This document shows positions 57,199 to 64,000 of a DNA stretch of 64,000 bases, piece after piece. Within the stretch, counting starts at the first letter, position 1. Every line of letters starts with the position of its first letter. The DNA comes from JANXMY01 sp964251675 (GTDB taxonomy: Bacteria; Armatimonadota; Armatimonadia; Armatimonadales; Capsulimonadaceae). Position numbers and translations under genes: made by a program. The DNA is taken from assembly GCA_964251675.1 (NCBI GenBank), contig CAXUKS010000006.1:1-64000 (forward strand). The letters are read 5' to 3'. A model generated the notes under the pieces. That model was not told the origin of the DNA. It made no database searches and saw nothing but the letters and a program-made list of their open reading frames with translations.

Positions 57199-58899
57199 AT
57201 GAAACACTGTTCACTCTTTGTACCTGCCGCCATTCTGCCGGTTCTGGCTGTCTCGGCGGCAGCCCTGTCCCCCGCCGCACTCGCTGAAGCCGGGCCTTCG
57301 GGCTGGAAAACGGTGGCTGTGGGCAAAAACGTCGTGATGACGCCGCCGGACCTGCAGCCCGGCGAGTTTTACCAGATTGTCGTCTTTCCGCGCACGTCTC
57401 AGGGCGGCGCGGCGATTACCGATTTTCTGGATGCGTTCGCCCGCAAAGACGTGGCCGGGCGGGGCAAGGTCCAGGGCCAGCCCGAGCCAGCGTCGGCCAA
57501 AAGCCATACCGTCGCGTCGGCCACCCGCGTATTCGTCACACCGCAGGGGGCGTCGCGGGTGGCCCTCTACGTCGCCGTCTCCTTGGACGGCGAAAACGTG
57601 CGAGTCGTCGGCATCGTCAGCTCAGGCGGCGACCTGCTTACCCGCTACCGGGCGCAGGAAGCCGCCGTGAGCAAGTATGTCGTCAGCAAAGAGAAAGCCG
57701 ACGCCGTCGCTTCCGGGCGGGGCCTGAGCGTCGAGAAGCTGCCCCCCACCCCCACCGGCATGAAACCTGGCGGCAAGATTGTCCCCGGCATCTATGCAGG
57801 CAACGCCGTCACCGACAACGACGGCAAGATCCGGGACCGCCTGCGCCTGTACCTGTATGCTTCGGGCGAGTATCTGCTGTGCAACTCGGCGGGCGAGAAG
57901 GTCCGGTTCGGGGACGGCGATTATTCTTATGATCCCATCACAGGAAAGATGTCGGTAGGGCGCACCTTCAGCCTGAACAATAACCGCTTTGAGCCGGACG
58001 AGGAATTCTGCCTGTATGGGCACGGCGCGGACGGCAAACCCTACATTCACGCGAGCGACTACCGTGGCTACGGCTCGGTCGTGACAATCCTGCGCTATGT
58101 CGGCCCCACCGACCGGCCCTCGCCCAGGCAGCAGGAAGCGTCCAAAGCCGCCGCTGACGCCGAGGCGAGACGCTACAAATATGTGACCGCTCCCGGCAAA
58201 GGCGTCCCGGCCAGCCAGATTGCCGCCATTGTGCATAACCAGACACTCAAGACGGGGGCGGGCGTCTCGTCCACGGATGATGTCTACCTGCTGCTGCGGG
58301 ACGGCACGGTGCATGACGGCCTGCCGGTCCCGCCGGACACGATGGACATCTCCCTGTCGCGCCGCCGCGAACCCCAGAAATGGGGGCATTGGCGCAAGTC
58401 AGGCAGCAAATATCTTGTCTCCTGGCCGGACAGCGCCAACCACTTCGCTCCCCTGGCCGGAGAAACCGCCCGCCCCGCCCCGCCCGGTCAGCATCTGTCT
58501 GGCCGCTTTGGAACCGGCGAAACCAGCGGTTCCTCTGTCTTCGGCGGCTCCTACCGTCTGTGGGGCGTCACGTTCACCCCTGCCGGGCGGTTCCTCAAAG
58601 ACAGCCGGGGCGGCGCGAGCAGCGGCTCACTTGGCCAGACCATGAACGGTACCAGCGTGGACACAACTTACGACGACGACGGCTCTTACACGTCGGCCAT
58701 CACGCCCTCGACGGTCGTCGGAGCCGGGAACAAGAAACCCGCTGGGCATCGGGGCGGCACGTATTCCCTGTCCGGCTACGTTCTGACGCTGCACTACGAC
58801 GATGGCCGGGTCGCCCGCCTGCCGTTCTTCTTCACGTCCCCCAAGCATGACCAGATTTACTTTGAAGGTGCAAACTTGGCCTTCGACAACGGCAAATAA
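57199..58899 (+). CDS. Secreted protein of unknown function
   Basis: 566 aa. ATG at 57199 follows AGAAAGGA; residues 1-28 are a signal peptide ('FVPAAILPVLAVSAAALSPA'). No enzymatic motif is recognised. The C-terminal part ('GGTYSLSGYVLTLHYDDGRV' then 'FFFTSPKHDQIYFEG') looks like a lipocalin-type or heat-shock-independent beta-barrel end seen in assorted secreted bacterial proteins. Two similar beta-rich blocks (about 200-300 and 450-560, both containing 'YSLSGY'- or 'YSYDPITG'-like strands) suggest duplication. The isochorismatase-fold gene follows after 10 bases. Confidence 0.72.
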   Translation: MKHCSLFVPAAILPVLAVSAAALSPAALAEAGPSGWKTVAVGKNVVMTPPDLQPGEFYQIVVFPRTSQGGAAITDFLDAFARKDVAGRGKVQGQPEPASAKSHTVASATRVFVTPQGASRVALYVAVSLDGENVRVVGIVSSGGDLLTRYRAQEAAVSKYVVSKEKADAVASGRGLSVEKLPPTPTGMKPGGKIVPGIYAGNAVTDNDGKIRDRLRLYLYASGEYLLCNSAGEKVRFGDGDYSYDPITGKMSVGRTFSLNNNRFEPDEEFCLYGHGADGKPYIHASDYRGYGSVVTILRYVGPTDRPSPRQQEASKAAADAEARRYKYVTAPGKGVPASQIAAIVHNQTLKTGAGVSSTDDVYLLLRDGTVHDGLPVPPDTMDISLSRRREPQKWGHWRKSGSKYLVSWPDSANHFAPLAGETARPAPPGQHLSGRFGTGETSGSSVFGGSYRLWGVTFTPAGRFLKDSRGGASSGSLGQTMNGTSVDTTYDDDGSYTSAITPSTVVGAGNKKPAGHRGGTYSLSGYVLTLHYDDGRVARLPFFFTSPKHDQIYFEGANLAFDNGK

Positions 58900-58909
58900 A
58901 AGGAAACAG

Positions 58910-59563
58910 ATGGAATACGCTTACGGCCTCGAAGTACCTCGAACATTGGAAGAAGTCTGCAATCCGCGAAAAATGGCCTTGCTGGTTTATGACATGCAGG
59001 TTGGTATCCTCAGCCAGATCAAAGGCGGGGAGCAGATCACGGCGAACGTCCTGCGGGTGCTGCATGCGGCCCGCACCGCCGGGGTGCGCGTTTTCTTCTC
59101 CCGGCACTTGTCCCTGCCCAAAGAAAGTGCCGGAGTATACCAGCTCAGAACGGCAATGGCCTGGCAGCATGTCGATACCGTGGCGGCGGTCACGCCCTGG
59201 TTCCTGCGCGATGCGCCCGGCTTTCAGCTCATTCCAGAGCTGGCCCCGCAGCCGAGCGAGGCGGTGTTTGACAAGATCACCATGTCTGCCTTTGAAGGGA
59301 CATACCTGAATATTGCCCTGCGCGACTGTGGGATCAATACATTTGTCGTCGTCGGCGTCGCCACCGAGATTGGCATCGACCCCACCGTGCGCCACGCAGC
59401 CGACCTGGGCTATCTCCCGGTTCTCGTCACGGATGCCTGCGGCGCGGGCCATGCCGAGGCGGCGGCACGGAGTCTGGAAAGCCTGACCTTCTCCGGGGAC
59501 ACGCTGATGACGGATGTGGACACGCTCTGTCAATTGCTTTCCCAGAACGCAGACTCCGTCTGA
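58910..59563 (+). CDS. Isochorismatase-fold hydrolase lacking the usual catalytic Cys
   Basis: 217 aa. The isochorismatase fold is clear: 'MALLVYDMQVGIL' (Asp), 'SEAVFDKITMSAFEGTYL' (Lys), and 'TFVVVGVATEIGIDPTVRHA'. In the last motif cysteine hydrolases have Cys after Ala/Thr-x-x; here it is Gly ('TEIGI'). The Asp-Lys pair without Cys is what isochorismatases of the EntB/PhzD kind have, so vinyl-ether-type chemistry is more likely than amide hydrolysis. RBS AAAAGGA precedes ATG. The next frame begins 25 bases downstream. Confidence 0.8.
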   Translation: MEYAYGLEVPRTLEEVCNPRKMALLVYDMQVGILSQIKGGEQITANVLRVLHAARTAGVRVFFSRHLSLPKESAGVYQLRTAMAWQHVDTVAAVTPWFLRDAPGFQLIPELAPQPSEAVFDKITMSAFEGTYLNIALRDCGINTFVVVGVATEIGIDPTVRHAADLGYLPVLVTDACGAGHAEAAARSLESLTFSGDTLMTDVDTLCQLLSQNADSV

Positions 59564-59576
59564 CCGCACCGGCAGG

Positions 59577-59582
59577 TACACT
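59577..59582 (+). promoter_or_regulatory. -10 box before the AAA ATPase stub
   Basis: TACACT ends 6 bases before the ATG at 59589. The promoter thus survives although the gene it served is truncated, and may now drive the gene behind it. Confidence 0.6.
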
Positions 59583-59588
59583 CACGCT

Positions 59589-59741
59589 ATGAAAATCGTG
59601 CAGCTCGACATTCAGGGCTTTCGCTCCCTCAAAAACGTCTCCTGGCGGCCCGGTGATCTCAACGTCATCATCGGGCCAAACGGCAGCGGAAAGTCCAACC
59701 TGCTGAAAATGCTGGACTTGGCCTTGGATAACCGCAAATGA
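59589..59741 (+). pseudogene. N-terminal stub of a RecF/OLD-like AAA ATPase
   Basis: 50 codons: 'MKIVQLDIQGFRSLKNVSWR' then Walker A 'IIGPNGSGKSNLLKMLDLAL', ending abruptly with 'DNRK' and TGA. Full-length relatives (predicted ATPases of the RecF/SMC/OLD type, often defence-linked) continue for 300 or more residues with Walker B; nothing of that remains. The stop overlaps the start of the next gene by ATGA. Could be translated as a peptide, but function is unlikely. Confidence 0.75.
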
Positions 59742-60703
59742 ACAACGCAACACCAATAAGCATCCTTGCACTTCTCATTGGATTTGCACCAACTCAGCTC
59801 AAAGCACAGATACCCCTACCCCCAGTGTCAAGCCCTGGGCAAAAATCAGTACTCAGCCAAACCATTCGCGGCGTCACTGTCACCTTGTCTGATATCGGAT
59901 GGAACACGTTTGCCCCGTCCAATAACCAGGGTGCTAGTTCTCGTGTTTTCCAGGTCGGTTATAGCGTGCAAGCAAATCCAATGCCGCATCTTGCACTGAA
60001 CAAGAGTCTTCTCGACTACGTCACGGCAGCAACACAGACTGCTCCTGACGGCTCTGCGCTAGGCTACGGAAGCTGCTATGCTTCTGATTTGGCGGGCAGG
60101 AAAATCGCTGCTTGGATTACTTCAGAACTAGATAGCACGCGCTGGCCGATGGTCAAAATTAATATCGACGTTTTGGACCCAGCAGCATCCATCCGCGCTT
60201 CAGGCCGTTCCGTTGAACCGATTAAATTTTTTGATATTCCCACGCCCACAGAAGTAGACCAAATGACTCCGGTTCACGCCGAAACAGTGACACCCCTTGG
60301 AACAAGGATTGTTGTGGAAAAGGTTTTTTGTTCAACCGCTACAGGTAACACTCACACCACTTTTCTGTTTCGAGTTGTTCCTGATGCCAGTGCACCAGAT
60401 TTAAGCTTTAAACTTGAGGGTGGCGATAAGGCCGTAGATGATACGGGCAAAAATCTCGGCGGCGGCAATGTGAATCTAAGAAGTGATATGCCGGATATGA
60501 TAGATCAAAAGAATGATCCCATGCTCTATAGCACCAGTATCACGGGCATTCCGTCTTCTAACGCACAAACCATGCAGCTAACATTGAATGCCTCTGAAAC
60601 GTCCGAGCGTTTGAGGGATGACAGATATTATCGGCATTTCCATTTTCTTGTATCATTAGTACCATCGCAGGACAAAGCGGCCACATCCACCCTTGGAAGG
60701 TAG
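59738..60703 (+). CDS. Secreted protein of unknown function, AT-richer
   Basis: 321 aa. Signal peptide about 1-24 ('SILALLIGFAPTQLKAQ'). Rest is beta-rich with no family recognised ('VTVTLSDIGWNTFAPSNNQG', 'LGTRIVVEKVFCST'). Composition is clearly lower in G+C than neighbours, and the start is fused by ATGA overlap to an ATPase stub, so it may have arrived by recombination into that gene. Expression could come from the stub's TACACT promoter. Confidence 0.68.
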   Translation: MNNATPISILALLIGFAPTQLKAQIPLPPVSSPGQKSVLSQTIRGVTVTLSDIGWNTFAPSNNQGASSRVFQVGYSVQANPMPHLALNKSLLDYVTAATQTAPDGSALGYGSCYASDLAGRKIAAWITSELDSTRWPMVKINIDVLDPAASIRASGRSVEPIKFFDIPTPTEVDQMTPVHAETVTPLGTRIVVEKVFCSTATGNTHTTFLFRVVPDASAPDLSFKLEGGDKAVDDTGKNLGGGNVNLRSDMPDMIDQKNDPMLYSTSITGIPSSNAQTMQLTLNASETSERLRDDRYYRHFHFLVSLVPSQDKAATSTLGR

Positions 60704-60794
60704 AAGGAAACTGGTCGGTTAAAGGCGAACTGTGTCCGGGTAAGATTATCAGGAAATAAAATGTTGCAGGGCAATGACCCGGAGGAGACATCGC

Positions 60795-61850
60795 ATGGAG
60801 ATCGCAATGGTGGGCCTGGGCCGCATGGGCATGAATATGCTGGAGCGGCTGGCACAGGACGGGCACACAGTCTACGGGTTCGATACGTCGCCCGAGAAGA
60901 AGACCGAAGTGGAGCAGCGCGGCGGGGTCGGCGTCACCGATTTGGCGCAGGCGATTTCCCAGCAGAACCAGACGCCTAAAGTAGCGTGGATTATGGTGCC
61001 GCAGGGCAAGCCGGTGGATGAAACGATTGAAAAACTGAGAGCCGTGATGTCGCCGGGCGATATTATCATTGACGGCGGCAACTCCTACTTCAAAGACTCG
61101 GTGCATCGGGCGGGCGAGCTGGAAAAAGAAGGCATTCACTACCTGGACTGCGGCACATCGGGCGGCGTGTGGGGGCTGAGGGAAGGCTACTGCCTGATGT
61201 ATGGCGGCAGCCCGGAGGCGGCCAAGTTTTGTGAGCCGGTGTTCAAAACCCTGGCCCCGGAAGACGGCTATGTTTACACGGGTGCATCGGGGTCCGGGCA
61301 CTATGTCAAGATGGTGCATAACGGCATTGAATACGGGATGCTGCAGGCGTATGGCGAAGGGTTTGACATTCTTCATGCCAGCGAATACAAGCTGGACCTG
61401 ACGGCCATTGCCGGAGCGTGGCGCTACGGAAGCGTCGTCCGGTCGTGGCTGCTGGACCTGCTGGTGCTGGCCTTCAAGAGCGATGAGAACCTGCAAAAAG
61501 TGCGCGGCTATGTCGAGGACTCCGGCGAAGGCCGCTGGACCATTCAGGAAGCCATCGATCACAACGTTCCTGCCCCGGTCATCACGGCGTCGCTGTATGA
61601 GCGGTTCCACTCGCGTCAGCCAGAAAACTTTGCCGCCAAAGTCATTGCGTCCCTGCGGAACGAATTTGGCGGGCACGCCGTCAAGTCTACGGAAAGCACG
61701 GTTCATGACGCAACAGGGTCTGGCGACGGCGTCACCTACACGGGCACGTCGGACAGCACCGCCGACCAGATTCAGCCGGGCGCGTCGGCCACCGAGGCTG
61801 CCGAAGCGATTGATGCCACAGATCAGACCGCAAGCACGACAAAGGAGTAA
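60795..61850 (+). CDS. gnd: 6-phosphogluconate dehydrogenase, short form
   Basis: 351 aa; ATG at 60795 has GGAGGAGA 6 bases upstream. Rossmann 'EIAMVGLGRMGMNMLERLAQ', cofactor strand end 'VYGFDTSPEKKTE' (Asp, which favours NAD over NADP), substrate motif 'DCGTSGGVWGLREGYCLM' and catalytic Lys in 'GSGHYVKMVHNGIEYGMLQA'. The short (about 300 aa) Gnd group is usually NAD-preferring; here a ~45-residue Ser/Thr/Ala/Glu-rich tail is added. It heads an operon with DUF2231, cytochrome c and zwf. It complements the long NADP-type gnd at 51009. Confidence 0.93.
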   Translation: MEIAMVGLGRMGMNMLERLAQDGHTVYGFDTSPEKKTEVEQRGGVGVTDLAQAISQQNQTPKVAWIMVPQGKPVDETIEKLRAVMSPGDIIIDGGNSYFKDSVHRAGELEKEGIHYLDCGTSGGVWGLREGYCLMYGGSPEAAKFCEPVFKTLAPEDGYVYTGASGSGHYVKMVHNGIEYGMLQAYGEGFDILHASEYKLDLTAIAGAWRYGSVVRSWLLDLLVLAFKSDENLQKVRGYVEDSGEGRWTIQEAIDHNVPAPVITASLYERFHSRQPENFAAKVIASLRNEFGGHAVKSTESTVHDATGSGDGVTYTGTSDSTADQIQPGASATEAAEAIDATDQTASTTKE

Positions 61851-61852
61851 TA

Positions 61853-62266
61853 TTGGATAAGCTCTGGGCCAACCTGCACGGGGGAAGCACCCACTTTCCA
61901 ATCGCTTTGATGATTGCGTCGTTCCTGTTTGATGCAGCGGCATCTTGGGGGCGCGAGCCCTACAAGCGGGACCTGCACGTCGCAGGCTTTTATGCGCTGA
62001 TGCTGGGCGCGGCGGCCACATTTGTGGCCGTCGTGTCCGGGCTGGTTATCTCGGCTTGGGCTTTTTTCGGCAGCGGCACGCTGGCCGCACACCATGATTA
62101 TGTCTGGCCCGCCTTCGGGCTGATGATCGGCCTCGCCGTGTGGCGGCTGGTCGTGCGGGATACCGCCTCCCGGCCTGCATTTGCCGTGTACCTCGTCTGC
62201 GCCGCAATCACGGCAGGACTCATGGCGGCAGCGGGCTACTGGGGCGGCGAGCAGATGGGAAGTTAG
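61853..62266 (+). CDS. DUF2231-like membrane protein
   Basis: 137 aa with four hydrophobic helices. 'LWANLHGGSTHFPIALMIAS' contains the conserved HxxxxHFP motif of DUF2231 proteins, whose His residues may bind heme. A further His-rich loop is 'LAAHHDYVWPAFG'. TTG start with AAGGAG upstream, two bases after the gnd stop, so coupled. The cytochrome c gene follows after 11 bases; the two probably form a small redox unit. Confidence 0.82.
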   Translation: MDKLWANLHGGSTHFPIALMIASFLFDAAASWGREPYKRDLHVAGFYALMLGAAATFVAVVSGLVISAWAFFGSGTLAAHHDYVWPAFGLMIGLAVWRLVVRDTASRPAFAVYLVCAAITAGLMAAAGYWGGEQMGS

Positions 62267-62277
62267 GAACACACCAA

Positions 62278-62679
62278 ATGGCAAAAGAACTTAAAGGGCT
62301 GGCTCTGGGGCTGACGGCAGGGCTGGGCGTGGTCGGGCTGGCGTATATCTCGTCCGCCGTGGTCACCCACGCTGCTCCCACACCGACTCAGGCTGCCGGG
62401 GAGAAAACGGGAGACAAAGCCCCGGCTCCGCCTGCCGCCACAGACACCACGCAGATGGTCGCCACGGGGCGCAAGCTGTATGTCGCTAATTGCGCTGGCT
62501 GCCATGGGCAGGATGCCGAAGGCAAAATTGGCCCTAACCTGCACGCGCTTGGCGACCCGGATGCCAGAGTCTATCGGCATATTGCCAACGGCTTCGGACG
62601 CAAAATGCCCGCCTACAAAGACATATTGAGCAAGGACCAGATTGATACACTGGTCGCTTACATACAGACGCTCAAATAA
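62278..62679 (+). CDS. Exported c-type cytochrome
   Basis: 133 aa. N-terminal uncleaved anchor or signal segment (residues 8-32), a Pro/Ala linker, then a mono-heme class I cytochrome c: 'YVANCAGCHGQDAEGKIGPN' (CxxCH) with distal Met in 'FGRKMPAYKDIL' and the closing 'IDTLVAYIQTL' helix. Located on the periplasmic side of the membrane. It lies between a DUF2231 membrane protein and zwf, and may accept electrons from the DUF2231 protein. Confidence 0.92.
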   Translation: MAKELKGLALGLTAGLGVVGLAYISSAVVTHAAPTPTQAAGEKTGDKAPAPPAATDTTQMVATGRKLYVANCAGCHGQDAEGKIGPNLHALGDPDARVYRHIANGFGRKMPAYKDILSKDQIDTLVAYIQTLK

Positions 62680-62713
62680 CAAAATTCAAACAACAAATAG
62701 AGAGGGAGGCTTT

Positions 62714-64000
62714 ATGCCCGCGAAAGAACCGACCGATCAAGGCTTATCGGACACTCAAGCCACCGCCGCCGACACACTGCTGATCGAGCGTCCCATTCCT
62801 CCCTGCTGCCTCGTCATCTTCGGCGCGACCGGGGACCTCACCCACCGTAAGCTGATCCCCGCATTGTTTTCTCTGGAAGCGCAGGGGCTGCTGCCGGACC
62901 ACTTTAAAATTGTCGGCTTTGCCCGGCGCGAGTATTCCGACCATTCATTCCGCGACGAATTGCAATCTTCCGTGGAAGAGTTCGCGCCCGATCTGTGGAA
63001 AGAATCCCACAAAGAATGGGCCAAGTTCGCCCGGCGCGTCGTCTTCCATCGCTCGGACTTTGACAACGCGCAGGGCTTTTCCTGGCTGAAAGAGCGGCTG
63101 GATAAATTTGATGCCAGTGATAAAACAGGCGGCAACCGGCTCTATTATCTCGCTACGCCGCCCAGCACCTATACGACCGTCATCGGGCAGCTTGGCAAGG
63201 CCGGACTGGTCAAAAGCGGCGATTCCCCCGACAGCAAAGGTTTCACCCGCATTATTGTGGAAAAGCCGTTTGGCTCAGATTTAGACAGTGCTCGCGCCCT
63301 CAATGCCGAGCTAAAGCTAGTCTTTGACGAAGACCAGATTTATCGCATTGACCACTATTTAGGCAAAGAGACCGTCCAGAATATCTTTGTGTTCCGGTTC
63401 GCCAATCTGATGTTCGAGCCGCTGTGGAACTCTAAATATGTAGATAATGTGCAGGTGACGGTGGCCGAAACCGTGGGCGTCGAGCAGCGAGCGGGCTACT
63501 TTGACAATGCGGGCGAGCTGCGCGATATGGTGCAGTCCCACGCGCTGCAAATGCTGGCGCTGGTGGCGATGGAGCCGCCAAACACGCTGAGTGCGAGCGA
63601 CATCCGCGACGAAAAAGCCAAAGTCCTGCGGGCCATCAAGCCGGTTCTGGCCGGTGACTGCGAAGAATGCGTCGTGCGCGGGCAGTACGGCGCGGGCAAG
63701 ATGAGCGACAAAGACGTGCCTGCCTACCGCGACGAGCCGAATGTGCCCAAAGAGTCGGTCACAGACAGCTTTGTGGCCTTGAAGCTGGAAATTCAGAACT
63801 GGCGCTGGGCCGGGGTTCCGTTTTACGTCCGCGCCGGAAAGCGGATGCCGGAGCGTGTCACGGAAGTCAACATCACGTTCAAAGACGTGCCGCGTGTCCT
63901 GCTGGCGAATGAAACCGATGATGCCGCCGAGCCGAATGTAATCACCATTCGGGTTCAGCCCAATGAAGGTATTTCCATGCGCCTCGGGGCCAAGCCCCCC
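62714..64000 (+). CDS. zwf: Glucose-6-phosphate 1-dehydrogenase, 3' partial
   Basis: First oxidative pentose phosphate step (glucose-6-phosphate to 6-phosphogluconolactone, NADP). The frame is open from ATG 62714 (GAGGGAGG upstream) to the window end, 429 codons, so about 70-80 residues are missing. Cofactor motif 'LVIFGATGDLTHRKLIPAL', active-site 'RIDHYLGKETVQNIFVFRFA' and 'VPFYVRAGKRMPERVTEV' are intact. The N-terminal ~35 residues are an extra acidic extension. Fourth gene of the gnd-DUF2231-cytochrome-zwf operon. Confidence 0.96.
   Translation, partial: MPAKEPTDQGLSDTQATAADTLLIERPIPPCCLVIFGATGDLTHRKLIPALFSLEAQGLLPDHFKIVGFARREYSDHSFRDELQSSVEEFAPDLWKESHKEWAKFARRVVFHRSDFDNAQGFSWLKERLDKFDASDKTGGNRLYYLATPPSTYTTVIGQLGKAGLVKSGDSPDSKGFTRIIVEKPFGSDLDSARALNAELKLVFDEDQIYRIDHYLGKETVQNIFVFRFANLMFEPLWNSKYVDNVQVTVAETVGVEQRAGYFDNAGELRDMVQSHALQMLALVAMEPPNTLSASDIRDEKAKVLRAIKPVLAGDCEECVVRGQYGAGKMSDKDVPAYRDEPNVPKESVTDSFVALKLEIQNWRWAGVPFYVRAGKRMPERVTEVNITFKDVPRVLLANETDDAAEPNVITIRVQPNEGISMRLGAKPP

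Overview
Organism. The window is about 60% GC with dense, mostly operonic genes. Two unlinked prepilin-like proteins carry the cleavage and transmembrane motif of the DUF1559-type family that is abundant in Armatimonadota and Planctomycetes, and their 'FQKVRENAR' continuation is the Armatimonadota-like form. MreB and MurA, an SLH-domain secreted protein, EmrA/EmrB-type efflux, secreted retropepsin-like and HAF-repeat proteins, and frequent SD-less starts with a -10 box abutting the start codon fit a walled Armatimonadota/Abditibacteriota-type bacterium. This placement is inference. Two 10-N runs show a scaffolded draft assembly.

Layout. 1-5 kb: EmrA/EmrB-type efflux pair and a secreted DUF3857/transglutaminase protein. 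5-8 kb: an SLH protein, mreB and murA, co-directional on the minus strand with a good sigma70-type promoter before murA. 8-11 kb: a DUF4132 protein with a small partner. 11-19 kb: pgm, nadE, an AT-rich stand-alone reverse transcriptase, an AhbA/AhbB-like tandem protein and dgt. 19-24 kb: DsrE-like protein, prepilin, Cys/Met-rich secreted protein, nth, a PAS-PP2C phosphatase and a VapBC-type module. 24-28 kb: minus-strand purine run (GuaB3-like, HEPN protein, small protein, guaA, STM3941-like gene with an in-frame amber codon). 28-35 kb: anti-sigma kinase, xylA, EAL phosphodiesterase, Clp1/Grc3-like kinase, PLD-like protein, M50 protease, aat. 35-45 kb: duplicated retropepsin-PDZ protein, BON lipoprotein, stalk-domain protein, flavoprotein, and a membrane protein broken by assembly gaps. 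45-49 kb: long leader with a small ORF, hicAB behind the last codons of a lost gene, recD2. 48-64 kb: sugar nucleotidyltransferase, DegT aminotransferase, gnd, secreted proteins, a second prepilin, a BT1-like transporter, an isochorismatase-fold protein, a truncated AAA ATPase, and a gnd/DUF2231/cytochrome c/zwf operon running off the end.

How it works together. Central carbon metabolism (pgm, xylA, zwf, two gnd paralogues), GMP synthesis (guaA), NAD synthesis (nadE) and wall synthesis (murA, mreB) form the backbone. Accessory genes sit in the gaps: the reverse transcriptase, two toxin-antitoxin pairs, HEPN and PLD proteins, and two gene stubs. At least four families of long intergenic inverted repeats, several directly against stop codons, are the most conspicuous non-coding structure. 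The best candidate for a little-described system is the reverse transcriptase at 15351-16826. No tRNA, rRNA, CRISPR array or transposase was found.
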